In this document: positions 27,603 to 39,077 of the stretch, one piece after another | Numbering within the stretch: the first letter of the stretch is position 1 | Layout: the number at the start of each line of letters is the position of its first letter | Origin: Corynebacterium sp. HMSC27B11 | Lineage (GTDB): Bacteria; Actinomycetota; Actinomycetes; Mycobacteriales; Mycobacteriaceae | Direction of reading: 5' to 3' | Length of the DNA stretch: 64,000 nucleotides | NCBI RefSeq assembly: GCF_001815985.1 | Contig: NZ_KV823578.1 | Location: forward strand, 1-64,000 | Program-made: the position numbers and the translations under genes | The notes under the pieces: generated by a model | What the model saw: the letters and a program-made list of their open reading frames with translations, nothing else | What the model was told of the DNA's origin: nothing | The model's database searches: none

Positions 27603-29105
27603 ATGATTGAGCTTTCAGCAGGTGAAATTGCCGCCATCACGGGTGGCGAATTGATTGACGGCGCCGCCGCGGAGACTATCGTGGCGGGGCCCGTGGAGTT
27701 CGACTCGCGCAAGGTAGCGCCGGGGAGCATCTTCATGGCGCTGCCCGGGGCCACCGTGGACGGGCACGACTACGTGGCCGCCGCGGGTGAGCAGGGCGCG
27801 GCATTGGCCATCGTGGGCCGGCCCGTCGACTACCCGGCGCTGCTGGCTCCGGCCAGCGAGCGGGCTGAGGGCACCGATAATTCCGCGGTCTTCGGCGCAG
27901 ATGAGGAGGGCTACGGGGCGGCGGTGCTCGCCGCCGTCGATAAGCTCGCGCGCCACAACACCGACGTCCTTGCCGACGAAGAGGGCATGGTCGTCGTTGG
28001 TGTGACCGGCTCGGCCGGGAAGACCTCCACGAAGGACCTGATCGGCGCGCTGCTGGGTGACCTGGGAGAGACCGTCGCCCCGCCGGGCAGCTTCAACAAC
28101 GAAATCGGCCTGCCCTACACCGCGCTGCGCGCGGACCGAGACACGAAGTTCCTGGTCTCCGAGATGTCCGCCCGCGGTGTGGGCCACATTGCCCACCTGA
28201 CCACGGTCACCCCGCCGAAGATCGGTGTCGAGCTGAACGTTGGCAGCGCACACCTCGGCGAGTTCGGCTCCCGGGAGGCGATCGCACAGGCCAAGGGAGA
28301 GCTCGTCGAAGCACTCCCTGCCGCAGCGGATGGCGGGATCGCGATCCTCAACGCAGACGACGACGCGGTGATCGCCATGCGGCACCGCACCCGCGCGCGG
28401 GTCGTCACCTTCGCGCTTGACGAGCGTTCCAAGACTGGGGAGCGGGCCGACTACTGGGCCAGCGACATCCGCCTGGACGAGGTCGCCCGGGCGTCCTTCC
28501 GCCTGCACCACCCGTACGGTGAGCCGGTGGACATCCGCCTGGGCGTGTTCGGTGCCCACCAGGTCTCCAACGCGCTCGCCGCCGCTGCGGTTGCGATCGA
28601 ATCCGGCATGCTGCCGGCGTCGGTGGCCCGAGTGCTGGGCAACCACGTCGCCGCCAGCGCCAACCGCATGGATGTGCGAACCCGGCGCGATGGTGCGACT
28701 ATTATCAACGATTCCTACAACGCCAACCCGGAGTCCATGCGCGCTGGCATCGACGCCCTGGCCTACACGGCCGGTGGTCGTCCGGAGGCCAGTAGCTGGG
28801 CTGTGCTGGGGCAGATGGGCGAGCTGGGTGAGGAATCCGCCGAGGAGCACACCGAGCTAGGCAAGTTCCTCGGCACCCGGGGCATCGATCACGCCGTGAT
28901 CGTTGGCACCGGGGTCAATCAGCGTGCCATCGCCGATGCGGCGCGGGAGCACGGTGTGGATACCCGCAGCGTCGAGGATGTCGACGCGGCAGTGAATTTT
29001 GTGGATCAACATGTCAAACCCAAGGATGTTGTGCTCGTGAAGGCGTCATACTCTGATGGTCTCTGGGCGGTCGCCGAAGGGCTTTTGGCGGACGAAGGAG
29101 CATAA
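27603..29105 (+). CDS. murF: UDP-MurNAc-tripeptide--D-Ala-D-Ala ligase
   Basis: A 500-residue Mur ligase that completes the cytoplasmic pentapeptide precursor by adding D-alanyl-D-alanine. The ATP loop GSAGKTSTKDLI is near residue 135, SFNNEIGLPYTAL near residue 165 is a MurF mark, and NDSYNANPESMRAGIDAL near residue 365 is the family's C-terminal signature. The leader GAGAGGCGACGAAGCA gives a reasonable ribosome site. Length is slightly above average owing to an acidic insertion around residue 90. The gene is tightly packed between murE and mraY. Confidence 0.95.
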   Translation: MIELSAGEIAAITGGELIDGAAAETIVAGPVEFDSRKVAPGSIFMALPGATVDGHDYVAAAGEQGAALAIVGRPVDYPALLAPASERAEGTDNSAVFGADEEGYGAAVLAAVDKLARHNTDVLADEEGMVVVGVTGSAGKTSTKDLIGALLGDLGETVAPPGSFNNEIGLPYTALRADRDTKFLVSEMSARGVGHIAHLTTVTPPKIGVELNVGSAHLGEFGSREAIAQAKGELVEALPAAADGGIAILNADDDAVIAMRHRTRARVVTFALDERSKTGERADYWASDIRLDEVARASFRLHHPYGEPVDIRLGVFGAHQVSNALAAAAVAIESGMLPASVARVLGNHVAASANRMDVRTRRDGATIINDSYNANPESMRAGIDALAYTAGGRPEASSWAVLGQMGELGEESAEEHTELGKFLGTRGIDHAVIVGTGVNQRAIADAAREHGVDTRSVEDVDAAVNFVDQHVKPKDVVLVKASYSDGLWAVAEGLLADEGA

Positions 29106-29114
29106 GGAAAACCC

Positions 29115-30215
29115 ATGATGCAGATCTTCATCGCGGGCGCCGTGGCGTTCCTCGCGGCTGTACTTTTCACCCCGGTTCTCATCCGGAAGTTCTCGGACGA
29201 AGGCCTGGGACAGGAGATCCGCGAGGAGGGGCCGAAGTCCCACCTGAAGAAGCGCGGCACTCCCACGATGGGTGGCATCGCCATCCTCGTGGGCATCACC
29301 CTTGGCTATATTGTCGCGGTGCTGGTCGGACTGATCTTTACCGGCTCCGGCCCCGGCGTGTCCGGCTGGCTGGTGCTGGGCCTGACCCTCGCCCTGGGCG
29401 GGGTGGGCTTCGCCGATGACTACATCAAGCTGGTCAAGGGGCGGAACCTGGGGCTCAACGCCCGGGCGAAGCTCATCTGCCAGCTGGTGATCGCCATCGC
29501 CTTCGGCGTGCTGATTCTGCAGTTCCCGGATTCCAATGACATCACCCCGGGATCCACGTACCTCTCCTTCGTCCGGGAGATGCCGACGTTCAACATCGCC
29601 GTGGGCGGCGCCGTCATCGGCATGATCCTGTTCCTGATCTTCATCAACATCGTCATCTCCGCCTGGTCGAATGCCGTGAACCTCACGGACGGCCTGGACG
29701 GGCTGGCGTCCGGCGTGACGGCCATCGTGATGGGGGCGTATGTGCTCATCACCTTCTGGCAGTTCCGCAACTCCTGCGCCGATGGGGCGGCGGCTGGGTG
29801 CTACTTCGTGCGCGATCCGCTGGACTTGGCGATGCTCGCCTCCGCCGGCTTGGGCGCCTGCCTTGGCTTCCTGTGGTGGAACGCCGCCCCGGCGAAAATC
29901 TTCATGGGGGACACCGGTTCGCTGGCCCTGGGCGGTCTTGTTGCCGGCCTGTCGATTACCTCCCACACCGAGCTGCTGATGATCATCGTGGGCGCGATCT
30001 TCGTGCTGGAGACCGTCTCCGTGGTCATCCAGGTGACCTACTTCAAGACGACCGGTAAGCGCGTGTTCCGCATGGCACCGATCCACCACCACTTTGAGAA
30101 CGGCGGTTGGGCCGAGACCACCGTCGTCGTCCGCTTCTGGCTGCTCGCAGCCCTGGCCGCGATGACCGGCTTCGGCCTGTTCTACGGCGAGTGGCTGACC
30201 GCCACGAGCTTCTAA
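29115..30215 (+). CDS. mraY: Phospho-MurNAc-pentapeptide transferase MraY
   Basis: A 366-residue integral membrane enzyme with about ten helices. It transfers phospho-MurNAc-pentapeptide to undecaprenyl phosphate, forming lipid I. The catalytic acidic motif is GFADDYIKL near residue 99, followed by [15 protein letters not shown] near residue 192 and the [12 protein letters not shown] segment near residue 266. The HHHFE motif ([11 protein letters not shown]) near residue 325 is intact. It starts 9 bp after murF. Confidence 0.96.
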   Translation: MMQIFIAGAVAFLAAVLFTPVLIRKFSDEGLGQEIREEGPKSHLKKRGTPTMGGIAILVGITLGYIVAVLVGLIFTGSGPGVSGWLVLGLTLALGGVGFADDYIKLVKGRNLGLNARAKLICQLVIAIAFGVLILQFPDSNDITPGSTYLSFVREMPTFNIAVGGAVIGMILFLIFINIVISAWSNAVNLTDGLDGLASGVTAIVMGAYVLITFWQFRNSCADGAAAGCYFVRDPLDLAMLASAGLGACLGFLWWNAAPAKIFMGDTGSLALGGLVAGLSITSHTELLMIIVGAIFVLETVSVVIQVTYFKTTGKRVFRMAPIHHHFENGGWAETTVVVRFWLLAALAAMTGFGLFYGEWLTATSF

Positions 30216-30236
30216 ACCCGCGAAAGAGGGCCTATC

Positions 30237-31721
30237 ATGTCCACCGATTCGATCCTTCACCCCCAGTCCGCTGTTGACATCATGCGCTCGCAGACGGTCT
30301 TCGTCGCCGGCGCCGGCGTGGCGGGCAAGGGCATCGTCGCCATGCTCGAGGGCATCGGTGGACGCTTCAAGGTTGTCGACGACCGCGCCCAGGCTGCGGA
30401 TCTCAACACCGCCGAGGCTATTGCCGCGGTGTCTTCGGCTGAGACCGCGCCCGCACTGCTGATCACTTCGCCGGGGTGGCGCCCGGACTCTGAGCTGCTG
30501 CTCGCAGCCCAGGCCGCGGGCGTGCCGGTGATCGGTGACATCGAGGCCGCCTGGCTCGCGGACCAGGCCGGGGCCTTCGGGACCCCGCGCACTTGGATTG
30601 CGATCACCGGCACGAACGGTAAGACCACCGCCACCGCGATGACCACGGCGATGCTGCAGGCAGGGGGCCTGGCCGCCGTGTCCGTCGGCAACATCGGCAC
30701 CCCGCCGGGGGCCGCGTTGGTGGCCGACGAGCGGGCGGACTACCTCGTCGCCGAAGTCTCCAGTTTCCAGCTGCATTGGGCGCCCAGCTTCACCCCGGAC
30801 ACCGGCGTGGTGCTCAACCTCGCGGAAGATCACCTGGATTGGCATGGTTCCATGGCAGGCTACGCCGGGGATAAGCTCCGCGCCCTTCGGGGACCGCGCC
30901 CGGTGGTTGCAGTGGACGAGCAGCTCGTCCGCGAGCTCGCTGCGGACAACGGTGTCCCCAACGTGGTGGCCTGCAGCATGCAGGATCCTGCCGAGGTGCT
31001 CGCCCAGGCACATTTCCCGCTCGTTGTGGGGGTGGTGGAGTCCGAGGCGGGGGCGGTCATCACCGAGGTAGCCACCGCCGAGAACGGTGAACTGCAGGTC
31101 ACCCCCATCGCCTCGGCGGAGGCGATTTCCCCACCGGGGCCGGCGGGCATCGCCGATGCTGTGGCGGCCTGCGCCCTCGTGCGAGCCTTCGACGTGCCGC
31201 CAGTAGCCATTTCGCAGGCGCTGCACGGCTTCGAAGTGCAGGCGCACCGTGGCCAAGCCGTGCACCTGGCAGAAGGGGTGATCTGGATTGATAACTCCAA
31301 GGCCACGAACCCGCACGCAGCCATCGCCGCGCTCGGCGGGCTAGAGAACATCGTGTGGGTCGCCGGCGGCCAGCTCAAGGGCGCGGAGGTTCACGACCTC
31401 ATCGCCACCGTCGGACCTGGGCTGCGAGGCGCGGTCGTCCTCGGCTGCGACCGGGCGGAGATCATTCGCGAACTGGCAGCGCAGTTCCCAGACCTGCCTG
31501 TCACGGAGGTCTCGAACACCGACCCGGAAGGAGCGATGGCCGAGGCGGTGGCCGCCGCCCGTAGCCTCGCTGCACCAGGGGACAGTGTTGTCCTTGCGCC
31601 CGCGGCGGCGTCTCTGGACATGTACACCGGCATGGCACAGCGCGGCGAACTCTTCGCCGCCTACGCTCAGCGCACAGGCGCCGAGGCTTGCACCAGCGAA
31701 CGGGAGGGCGAGAACCAATGA
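30237..31721 (+). CDS. murD: UDP-MurNAc-L-alanine--D-glutamate ligase
   Basis: A 494-residue Mur ligase that adds D-glutamate to UDP-MurNAc-L-alanine. An N-terminal Rossmann segment ([14 protein letters not shown]), the P-loop [11 protein letters not shown] near residue 124, [14 protein letters not shown] near residue 195, and [13 protein letters not shown] near residue 345 match the family. The stop overlaps the ftsW start (ATGA), so translation is coupled. Confidence 0.95.
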   Translation: MSTDSILHPQSAVDIMRSQTVFVAGAGVAGKGIVAMLEGIGGRFKVVDDRAQAADLNTAEAIAAVSSAETAPALLITSPGWRPDSELLLAAQAAGVPVIGDIEAAWLADQAGAFGTPRTWIAITGTNGKTTATAMTTAMLQAGGLAAVSVGNIGTPPGAALVADERADYLVAEVSSFQLHWAPSFTPDTGVVLNLAEDHLDWHGSMAGYAGDKLRALRGPRPVVAVDEQLVRELAADNGVPNVVACSMQDPAEVLAQAHFPLVVGVVESEAGAVITEVATAENGELQVTPIASAEAISPPGPAGIADAVAACALVRAFDVPPVAISQALHGFEVQAHRGQAVHLAEGVIWIDNSKATNPHAAIAALGGLENIVWVAGGQLKGAEVHDLIATVGPGLRGAVVLGCDRAEIIRELAAQFPDLPVTEVSNTDPEGAMAEAVAAARSLAAPGDSVVLAPAAASLDMYTGMAQRGELFAAYAQRTGAEACTSEREGENQ

Positions 31722-33334
31722 CTATGACTTCACACCACGGCTCAGGCCGTGATCGTGCCCGGCGCCAACCCGCCCGCACCGAGTACCCCCGCCGCCACGC
31801 GGATCAAACGCGACCGAAGCAGAGCGGTGGCGGGCAGAACTCCACCGCCAAGGGCGTGGGAGCCAAGATCAGCGCGGTGCTGGATGCCCCGCAGCTGAAC
31901 TACAAGGTGATCCTGAGCATCACCCTGATGCTCACCGCCATTGGTTTGACGATGGTGCTGTCCTCCTCGATGGTCACCGCGCGCACCCCGGATACCTCCG
32001 TGTGGTCCGTATTCCTCAACCAGGCCCTGTACGTCGTCCTCGGCCTCGTGGTTGCCTGGCTTGCCCTGCGGCTCCGGCCGGACACCATCAAGGCCATCTC
32101 CCCGTGGCTGCTCGGCCTCGCACTGTTCCTGCAGGTAGCACTGTTCATCCCGGGGGTTGGTGTTGGCGCGGAAATCGGTTCCCACTCGTGGATCCGCTTC
32201 GGCTCCTTCGGTATTCAGCCTTCCGAGCTGTCCAAGGTGGCGCTGGCTGTGTGGGGTGCGGCGGAGATCAGCTCCAAGACGCGCCAGACCGACGAATTCC
32301 GCCCCGCTCTAGGTCGATTCCTGGCCGTGGGCACGGCCATGGTGCTTCTGGTTCTGCTGCAGAAGGACCTCGGCATGATGCTCACCGTGGGCATCGTGTT
32401 GATGGCTTTGTTCTTCTTCTCCGGCGTCTCGGCCCGTCTCATTGCCCTCGTCGGCGGTGTCATCGCGCTGCTGGCCACTGGCGCGACCATCGCCCAGGCC
32501 TACCGAAGCGACCGCATCACGACGTGGAAGGACACCCTGTTCCTGAACTTCCGGGAGGGCAGCACCAGCGGGCCGTCCTACCAGTCCTATCAGGGGCTGC
32601 TGAGCCTCTCGGACGGCTCCCTGACCGGCACGGGGCTGGGGCAATCTCGCGCGAAGTGGTACTACCTGCCGGAGGCGAAGAATGACTTCATCTTCGCAAT
32701 CATCGGGGAGGAGCTCGGCTGGGTGGGGGCCATCATCGTGGTCGCGCTCTTCGCCTTCCTCGGCTGGTTCGGCATCCGCACCGCCCTGGCGCAGGCAGAC
32801 CCGTTCCTGTCCATGCTCGCCGCAACCCTGACCCTGGGCATCGTCGTGCAGGCGTTGTACAACATCTCCTACGTCGTGGGCCTGATGCCGATGACGGGTA
32901 TCCAGCTGCCACTGATCTCCGCGGGTGGTACCTCCATGGTCATCACCCTGGGCTCGCTCGGCCTCCTCGCCAATTGCGCACGCCACGAGCCCAAGGCGAT
33001 CTCCTCGATGCAGCACGAGGGTCGTAGCCTCTTCGACCGGATGTTCCTGCTGCCGGAGCCGCTGCCGTACCGGGCGGGGGAGGAGCGCCGCATCGAGCGT
33101 CGCAATACGACTCAGCGCTACGGTCGACCGGTGACCCGCCGGGAGTCCACCGCGGGCACCGCGGGGCAGGATGTCCGCCGGGAACGTGACCGGAACCGTC
33201 GCGCGCAGGAGCGGCTGCCGCACCGCGATCGCGTGCCGGATTACGATGGCACTAATAGCTGGCACCGGCAGGAACCACTGCCGCAACGTCGAAGCCGCAG
33301 TAGCGCGAACCGCTACTCGACAAGGAGGAAGTAG
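31718..33334 (+). CDS. ftsW: SEDS septal peptidoglycan polymerase FtsW
   Basis: A SEDS protein of about 538 residues that polymerises lipid II at the septum with FtsI. A basic, polar cytoplasmic N-terminus of about 60 residues precedes ten hydrophobic helices. The family motifs [15 protein letters not shown] and the [16 protein letters not shown] segment near residue 400 are present. The C-terminus is a long Arg-rich cytoplasmic tail of about 110 residues, likely a protein-interaction arm. ATG 31718 overlaps the murD stop and has GGGAGGG upstream. The ATG at 31724 is an alternative. Confidence 0.93.
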   Translation: MTMTSHHGSGRDRARRQPARTEYPRRHADQTRPKQSGGGQNSTAKGVGAKISAVLDAPQLNYKVILSITLMLTAIGLTMVLSSSMVTARTPDTSVWSVFLNQALYVVLGLVVAWLALRLRPDTIKAISPWLLGLALFLQVALFIPGVGVGAEIGSHSWIRFGSFGIQPSELSKVALAVWGAAEISSKTRQTDEFRPALGRFLAVGTAMVLLVLLQKDLGMMLTVGIVLMALFFFSGVSARLIALVGGVIALLATGATIAQAYRSDRITTWKDTLFLNFREGSTSGPSYQSYQGLLSLSDGSLTGTGLGQSRAKWYYLPEAKNDFIFAIIGEELGWVGAIIVVALFAFLGWFGIRTALAQADPFLSMLAATLTLGIVVQALYNISYVVGLMPMTGIQLPLISAGGTSMVITLGSLGLLANCARHEPKAISSMQHEGRSLFDRMFLLPEPLPYRAGEERRIERRNTTQRYGRPVTRRESTAGTAGQDVRRERDRNRRAQERLPHRDRVPDYDGTNSWHRQEPLPQRRSRSSANRYSTRRK

Positions 33335-33340
33335 AAACCC

Positions 33341-34474
33341 ATGGGCCACAGCACACACCGGGAGGATCATCCAGCAGGCGGGCGTACCGATGCCGCGCCG
33401 TCGGTGGTCGTCGCAGGAGGCGGAACCGCTGGCCACATCGAGCCAGCGCTCGCGGTCGCCGAGGCTGTGAAGCGCCTGGCCCCGAACGCCCGGATCACCG
33501 CACTGGGTAGCCCCAAGGGATTGGAAGCCTCGATCGTGCCTGACCGCGGCTTTGACCTGCGCATGATCCCGCCGGTTCCGGTCCCGCGGAAGGTGAATAA
33601 GGACCTATTCACCCTGCCGCTGCGTTTGAAGCAGGCCATCGACGAGACCAAGGCCCACCTCCGTGACGTCCAGGCGGACGTCCTCATCGGCTTTGGTGGC
33701 TACGTCTCCGCTCCGGCCTATCTCGCCGCCCGCTCGCTGGGAATCCCGTTCTTCGTGCACGAGGCCAACGCCCGTGCCGGCATGTCTAACAAGCTGGGCG
33801 TTCGCCTCGGTGGGACTGCGCTGGCCGCCGTGCCGGGCTCGGGCCTGAAGGACGAGAAGATCGTGGGCATCCCGGTCAAGGAATCCGTGTTGAACCTGGA
33901 CCGCGCAGCGTTGCGCGCCGAGGCCCGCGAGTTCTTTGGCCTTGACCCCGAAGGACCGGTCCTCCTGGTCACCGGTGGTTCCCAGGGTGCCGCCAGCATC
34001 AACCGCGGGGTTGTTGACGCCGCCGATGCCCTCCACGAGGCGGGCGTGGGCGTCCTCCACGCTTTCGGCAAGAAGAACGAGATCACCGCACCCGAATTCG
34101 ACACCGCACCCCGCTACCAGGCGGTGCCGTATATCGACCGCATGGATCTCGCGCTCGCCGCAGCCGACGCCGTACTGTGCCGCGCGGGTGCGATGACCGT
34201 CGCCGAGGTCTCCGCCGTCGGCCTGCCTGGCATCTACGTCCCGCTGCCGCACGGCAACGGGGAGCAGGAGCTCAACGCCCGCCCTGTTGTCGACGCCGGT
34301 GGCGGGGTGATTGTCCCCGATGCCGAGCTCGACGGCGCGCGCGTCGCCTCGGAGGTCACCGCACTGCTCGGCGACGAGCAGCGGCTGGCCCAGGCCAGCG
34401 CGGCAGCCGAGTCCGCCGGTCACCGCGATGCGGCGGACGAGATTGCTCGAGCTCTGCTTTCAGCAGCCCGCTAG
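33341..34474 (+). CDS. murG: Lipid II-forming GlcNAc transferase MurG
   Basis: A 377-residue GT-B enzyme (family GT28) that adds GlcNAc from UDP-GlcNAc to lipid I on the inner membrane face. The N-terminal glycine loop [20 protein letters not shown], the ATP/UDP-contact [13 protein letters not shown] near residue 210, and [17 protein letters not shown] near residue 285 are typical. A good AAGGAGGAAG lies upstream. It directly follows ftsW, so lipid II synthesis and polymerisation are co-expressed. Confidence 0.95.
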   Translation: MGHSTHREDHPAGGRTDAAPSVVVAGGGTAGHIEPALAVAEAVKRLAPNARITALGSPKGLEASIVPDRGFDLRMIPPVPVPRKVNKDLFTLPLRLKQAIDETKAHLRDVQADVLIGFGGYVSAPAYLAARSLGIPFFVHEANARAGMSNKLGVRLGGTALAAVPGSGLKDEKIVGIPVKESVLNLDRAALRAEAREFFGLDPEGPVLLVTGGSQGAASINRGVVDAADALHEAGVGVLHAFGKKNEITAPEFDTAPRYQAVPYIDRMDLALAAADAVLCRAGAMTVAEVSAVGLPGIYVPLPHGNGEQELNARPVVDAGGGVIVPDAELDGARVASEVTALLGDEQRLAQASAAAESAGHRDAADEIARALLSAAR

Positions 34475-34594
34475 GCGCCCAGACCCGCTTCAACCGGACG
34501 CCGGGCCACAGCACCAGCAGGTGGCCTCTCCCGGTGCGACCACTACGACACCCCTTTCAAGGCAATAGCCCTTCCCACGAAGATTGAGGATCCC

Positions 34595-36058
34595 ATGACC
34601 ACGCAGCCTGAACAGATTGATCTGAGCCGCACCCACATGGTGGGCATCGGCGGGGCCGGGATGTCCGGCATCGCCCGAATCCTGCTCGCCCGGGGCTACA
34701 GCGTCACCGGCTCCGACATGAAGGATTCCCGCAGTGTTCTGGCGCTGCGTGCAGCCGGGGCGGAGGTCGTTATCGGACACGACGCCGCCAACGTCACCGG
34801 TGGCGCGGCACTTCCGACGGTTGTCGTGACCTCCTTCGCCGCGATTCCGCAGGATAATCCTGAGCTCACCGCTGCCCGCGAGGCCGGGATCCCCGTCGTC
34901 CGCCGCTCCGACGTGCTCGCCGCCCTCATGTCCGATCGCCGGGCGTTCCTACTGGCGGGCACCCACGGGAAGACCTCCACGACCTCGATGGCGGTGGTGG
35001 GCGTGCAGGCCGCCGGCCTCGATCCTTCGTTTGCCATCGGCGGGCAGTTGAATCGCGCGGGCACGAACGCCCACCACGGCACCGGGGAGATCTTCATCGC
35101 CGAGGCCGACGAATCCGATGGCTCGTTCCTCTCCTATAGCCCGGAAGTTGCGGTGATCACGAACATCGAGCCGGATCACCTCGACTACTACGGCACGGAA
35201 CAGGCCTATGTGGCGATCTTTGATGAGTTCGCCACGAAGGTCACCCCGGGTGGCTACCTGGTGTGCTGCCTCGACGACCCGGGCGCTGCCGCGCTGGCAG
35301 CCCGGGTTCGCGCCGCGGGTTCGGCGCCCACGGTGTTGGGTTACGGCACCCGCGCGGCCGTCGACCAACACCCGGATATCCCGGCCGCCGCAATTATCGA
35401 GGAGATGCGCCCCGACGCACGTGGTACGGCTGCGAAGGTTCGGTTCACCCTGCCCGGCCAGGAGGAACGCTGTGAGGACATCCGCGTGGCCATCCCGGGG
35501 GCACACATGACGCTCAACGGGGTCGCCGCGATCACCGGCGGTGCGCTCCTGGGCGCGGACCTGGAGAAGGTCATCGCTGGTGTGGCCGATTTCGACGGGG
35601 TGCGCCGCCGTTTCGAGTACCACGGTGAGGCCGGTGGCGTGCGGGTCTACGACGATTATGCGCACCACCCGACCGAGGTCACCGCGGTGCTCACCGCCGC
35701 TAAGGAGCTGGTCGAGGCGACCGACGCCGGACGCATCATCGCGGTATTCCAGCCCCACCTGTACAGCCGCACCATGAACTTCGCCGCTGAATTCGCCCGT
35801 GCCCTGTCCCTGGCGGACGAGGTTGTTCTGCTGGATATTTTCGGCGCGCGTGAGCAGCCGGTGGAGGGCGTGGATTCCCGCATCATCGGTGAGAAGCTGA
35901 CCTGCGACTGGCACTTCCAGCCAAACTTCTCCGCTGTTGCGGAGCAGGTCATCGGCATCGCGAAGCCGGGGGACGTGGTGCTCACCATCGGTGCTGGCAC
36001 GGTCACCATGCTCGCCGATGAGATCCTGCGCTGCGGCCGGGAAGCGCAGGGGGAGTAG
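34595..36058 (+). CDS. murC: UDP-MurNAc--L-alanine ligase
   Basis: A 487-residue ligase that adds the first stem-peptide residue to UDP-MurNAc. The opening [16 protein letters not shown], the P-loop [13 protein letters not shown] near residue 122, [13 protein letters not shown] near residue 168 and [12 protein letters not shown] near residue 350 identify MurC. It sits after murG with a 120-bp gap that shows no terminator. ftsQ starts 5 bp downstream. Confidence 0.95.
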   Translation: MTTQPEQIDLSRTHMVGIGGAGMSGIARILLARGYSVTGSDMKDSRSVLALRAAGAEVVIGHDAANVTGGAALPTVVVTSFAAIPQDNPELTAAREAGIPVVRRSDVLAALMSDRRAFLLAGTHGKTSTTSMAVVGVQAAGLDPSFAIGGQLNRAGTNAHHGTGEIFIAEADESDGSFLSYSPEVAVITNIEPDHLDYYGTEQAYVAIFDEFATKVTPGGYLVCCLDDPGAAALAARVRAAGSAPTVLGYGTRAAVDQHPDIPAAAIIEEMRPDARGTAAKVRFTLPGQEERCEDIRVAIPGAHMTLNGVAAITGGALLGADLEKVIAGVADFDGVRRRFEYHGEAGGVRVYDDYAHHPTEVTAVLTAAKELVEATDAGRIIAVFQPHLYSRTMNFAAEFARALSLADEVVLLDIFGAREQPVEGVDSRIIGEKLTCDWHFQPNFSAVAEQVIGIAKPGDVVLTIGAGTVTMLADEILRCGREAQGE

Positions 36059-36063
36059 GGGCC

Positions 36064-36828
36064 ATGGCGGAAGAAAAGACCACTCGCGTTCGGCGCGGCC
36101 CCCGCAGCGCGGGAGCGCAGGCCCGGGAACGTCGCAGGCGAAGCAAGCACGCGCGGCGCCGGTGGGCGTTTGTGGCGGTGCTGGCCGTCGTTGTCGCGTG
36201 GGCGGTGCTCTTCTTCTTCCCGGTTCTTACCGTCAAGAACGTCGACGTCCAGGGCGCCACAAACGCTGATGTGCAGCAGGTCAGCGAAGCGAGCGGGGTG
36301 GGCCAGCAGAGCAACATGCTGCGCCTGGATACCGAGCAGGTCGCCCGGAACGTCGCCCCGACGCCGTGGGTGAAGAAGGTAACCGTCTCGCGCAGCTGGC
36401 CGAGCACCGTGACAATTCAAATCACCGAACACGAGGCCGTCGGCGTGCTCGACGAGGGTGGGGAGACATCCCTGATCGACCGGGACGGCAAGGTCTTCCT
36501 CAAGGGCCCGGCCCCGGAGGGTGCGGTGCCGTTTACCAAGGTCAAGGACGGCGACACCCGGGCACTGGCTGCCGGTGCGGCGGCGGTGAATGCGCTGCAG
36601 CCGGAGAACCGCAAGCAACTGGTGGAGGTCGCGGTCCCGAACGCTGAGGCGGTCGAGATGACCTTCGAGCTGCCCGCCCCTAAGGGGGAGGCCAAGCCCC
36701 GCAAGGTCGTGTACTTCGGTGCAGCCGAGCAGCTGACGGAGAAGGCCGAGGCGGTGCGCGTGGTGCTGCAGCGCGAGCAGCCCACGTGGAACGTGTCCAA
36801 TCCCGCCATGCCGACAGCCCGGGATTAA
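36064..36828 (+). CDS. ftsQ: Division protein FtsQ
   Basis: A 254-residue bitopic protein. An Arg-rich cytoplasmic tail (about 35 residues) leads into one transmembrane helix (WAFVAVLAVVVAWAVLFFFPVL, about 37-58). A POTRA domain follows (VKNVDVQGATNADVQQVSEASGV), then a beta domain of FtsQ type with the WPSTVTIQITE segment. FtsQ bridges the FtsB/L pair and the divisome. Position between murC and ftsZ is canonical. A GC-rich hairpin lies just past the stop. Confidence 0.9.
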   Translation: MAEEKTTRVRRGPRSAGAQARERRRRSKHARRRWAFVAVLAVVVAWAVLFFFPVLTVKNVDVQGATNADVQQVSEASGVGQQSNMLRLDTEQVARNVAPTPWVKKVTVSRSWPSTVTIQITEHEAVGVLDEGGETSLIDRDGKVFLKGPAPEGAVPFTKVKDGDTRALAAGAAAVNALQPENRKQLVEVAVPNAEAVEMTFELPAPKGEAKPRKVVYFGAAEQLTEKAEAVRVVLQREQPTWNVSNPAMPTARD

Positions 36829-36840
36829 GTGGGATTTTTC

Positions 36841-36864
36841 CGCCGCGTTGGGGTTGGCGCGGCG
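36841..36864 (+). terminator. GC-rich hairpin after ftsQ
   Basis: A 7-bp perfect repeat CGCCGCG/CGCGGCG with a 10-nt loop lies 12 nt past the ftsQ stop. It has no T-tract. It may attenuate read-through from the dcw operon into ftsZ. Confidence 0.35.
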
Positions 36865-36876
36865 CTACTGAAGCGC

Positions 36877-36940
36877 GTGTGACTAGTGTGACTCATGTGC
36901 CGATAATCGCAGGTCGGAACCTTAAAGTAGAACTTTAAAG
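36877..36940 (+). promoter_or_regulatory. ftsZ upstream repeats, palindrome and putative -10
   Basis: The ftsQ-ftsZ gap holds a direct repeat GTGTGACT (36877 and 36886) and an imperfect palindrome, CTTAAAGT-AGA-ACTTTAAAG (36921-36940). A TANNNT-type -10, TAAAGT (36923-36928), falls inside the palindrome, giving a predicted leader near 135 nt. No known regulator is assigned. Confidence 0.45.
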
Positions 36941-37071
36941 ATACGACACGCTCCCGAAATGTGCGCCAAATCCTTGGCCCCACGGGTCAAGATGGAAGGC
37001 AACGAAAAGGCTCCACACATTAGCGCGGACCTTTCCCCGAAGGCTCGCGCACAAGGAAGGCGGAAAACTTT

Positions 37072-38337
37072 ATGACAACTCCTGGAAACCACCTCGCAGA
37101 AATCAAGGTGGTTGGTGTCGGCGGCGGCGGAGTCAACGCCGTCAACCGCATGATCGACGAGAAGCTGCAGGGCGTGGAGTTCATCGCGATCAACACCGAC
37201 GCGCAGGCTCTCATGCTCACCGATGCTGACGTGAAGCTCGACATCGGCCGCGAGGAAACCCGTGGTCTTGGCGCCGGCGCCAACCCGGATGTCGGCCGCA
37301 AGTCCGCCGAGGACCACAAGGACCAGATCGAGGAGATCCTCGCTGGTGCGGACATGGTCTTCGTCACCGCCGGTGAGGGCGGTGGCACCGGCACCGGTGC
37401 CGCCCCGGTCGTCGCAAACATCGCGAAGAAGCAGAACGCCCTGACCGTCGGTGTCGTCACCCGCCCGTTCACCTTCGAGGGGCCGCGCCGCACCAAGCAG
37501 GCCCTGGCGGGTATCGAGGAGCTCCGCGACGTCTGCGACACCCTCATCGTCATCCCGAACGACTCCCTGCTGAAGCTCTCCGACGAGCAGCTGTCCATGA
37601 TGGACGCCTTCCGCAAGGCAGACGAGGTGCTGCTGTCCGGTGTCGAGGGCATCACCAAGCTGATCACCACCCCGGGCGTGATCAACGTGGACTTCGCGGA
37701 CGTCCGCTCCGTCATGACCGACGCCGGCTCCGCCCTGATGGGCATCGGCACCTCCCGCGGTGAGCAGCGCGCCGTCAAGGCCACCGAGGCCGCGATCAAC
37801 TCCCCGCTGCTGGAAAACACCATGCAGGGCGCCAAGGGCGTGCTGCTCTCCTTCGCGGGTGGCTCCGACCTGGGCCTGATGGAGGTCTCCGAGGCCGCAT
37901 CCCTGGTCCAGACCATGGCCGACGAGGACGCCAACATCATCTTCGGCACCATCATCGACGACCAGCTCGGCGACGAGGTTCGCGTCACCGTCATCGCCAC
38001 CGGCTTCGACGACTCCCCGTCGGCATCCTCCAGCGCCCAGCGCGGCGGGGCTGCCCACGCTGCCGAGAACCGCGGCGCTAGCATCTTCGGTGACTCCGAG
38101 GCCCCGCGCGTCGAGGCTGAGCCACTGCAGGAGGCCGCACCGGCCCAGCCAGCGACCCCAGCAAGCGAGCCGCGCCAGGAGCGCCAGAGCTCCTTCGCCG
38201 CCCGCGAGGGCCGCGCGGGCCAGAACCCCGCACGCGGCGGTGGCCTGTTCACCTCTGACGAGCCGGCTCGCCCGCGCCACGAGCGCACCGACGGCCCGGA
38301 CGAGGGCGACGACCTCGACCTCCCGTCCTTCCTCTAA
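37072..38337 (+). CDS. ftsZ: Tubulin-like division GTPase FtsZ
   Basis: A 421-residue FtsZ. The GTP-binding signature [13 protein letters not shown] is near residue 104, and [16 protein letters not shown] opens the Rossmann fold. The core ends near residue 315 and is followed by an Ala/Glu/Arg-rich linker. The C-terminal DDLDLPSFL peptide binds SepF, encoded 1.5 kb downstream, which replaces FtsA and ZipA in actinobacteria. The ATG is preceded by AAGGAAGGCGG. A 243-bp upstream gap suggests a dedicated promoter in addition to dcw read-through. Confidence 0.97.
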   Translation: MTTPGNHLAEIKVVGVGGGGVNAVNRMIDEKLQGVEFIAINTDAQALMLTDADVKLDIGREETRGLGAGANPDVGRKSAEDHKDQIEEILAGADMVFVTAGEGGGTGTGAAPVVANIAKKQNALTVGVVTRPFTFEGPRRTKQALAGIEELRDVCDTLIVIPNDSLLKLSDEQLSMMDAFRKADEVLLSGVEGITKLITTPGVINVDFADVRSVMTDAGSALMGIGTSRGEQRAVKATEAAINSPLLENTMQGAKGVLLSFAGGSDLGLMEVSEAASLVQTMADEDANIIFGTIIDDQLGDEVRVTVIATGFDDSPSASSSAQRGGAAHAAENRGASIFGDSEAPRVEAEPLQEAAPAQPATPASEPRQERQSSFAAREGRAGQNPARGGGLFTSDEPARPRHERTDGPDEGDDLDLPSFL

Positions 38338-38342
38338 CAGCG

Positions 38343-39077
38343 ATGGCTACGGCACACCCGACCGAGCGCCCCGTCCGGATGGTGTTTACCACCCGGGACG
38401 GTGGCGTCTCCGAGGCTCCCTACGGCAGCTTTAACCTGGGAGATCACGTCGGGGACGACCCGGCGGCGGTCGCCGCCAACCGCGGACGACTCGCCGAGAT
38501 CCTGGGGCTCGACGCGGAGCGCTTCATGTTCATGGAGCAGCTGCACACCCCGACGGTCACGGAGGTCACCGCGGACATGGTGGGGTCGGGGCCCGTGTCG
38601 GCCTCCGACGCTCTCGTCACGACGCTGCGGGACGTCCCGCTGGTCGTCCTGACTGCCGACTGCGTCCCCCTCCTGCTCGCCGATCAGGACGCCCGCGTCA
38701 TCGCCGCGGTCCACGCCGGGCGGATCGGGGCCCGCAACGGCATCGTTGCCCGGGCCGTGGAGCGCATGGTGGAGCTTGGCGCCAACCCCGCCGCGATCCA
38801 TGCGGTGATGGGGGCTGCGGCCAGCGGCGAAAACTACGAGGTTCCGGCCGACATGGCGGCGGACGTGGAGTCCCGCCTGCCTGGGGCGAAAACCCGTACG
38901 AAGCAGGGGACCACCGGGCTCGACATCCGGGCGGGCATCGCCCGCCAGCTCGAAAGCCTCGGCGTGGGCGCGGTGGACATCGACCCGCGTTGCACCATTG
39001 CCTCCGAGAGCCTGTTCAGCTACCGCCGCGAGGGAACCACCGGTCGCCAAGCTGGCGTAATCTGGATGCCATCATGA
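38343..39077 (+). CDS. pgeF: Peptidoglycan editing factor PgeF (laccase-domain, YlmD)
   Basis: A 244-residue multicopper-oxidase-like fold protein of the YfiH/YlmD family. Homologues hydrolyse mis-incorporated UDP-MurNAc-L-Ser and keep stem peptides correct. The metal site residues appear in MEQLHTPTV, LTADCVPLLLAD and AAVHAGRIGARNGIV. The last motif varies from the more usual HAGWRG. The gene begins 5 bp after ftsZ, and its stop overlaps the yggS start by 4 bp, so ftsZ-pgeF-yggS look like one transcript. Confidence 0.85.
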   Translation: MATAHPTERPVRMVFTTRDGGVSEAPYGSFNLGDHVGDDPAAVAANRGRLAEILGLDAERFMFMEQLHTPTVTEVTADMVGSGPVSASDALVTTLRDVPLVVLTADCVPLLLADQDARVIAAVHAGRIGARNGIVARAVERMVELGANPAAIHAVMGAAASGENYEVPADMAADVESRLPGAKTRTKQGTTGLDIRAGIARQLESLGVGAVDIDPRCTIASESLFSYRREGTTGRQAGVIWMPS

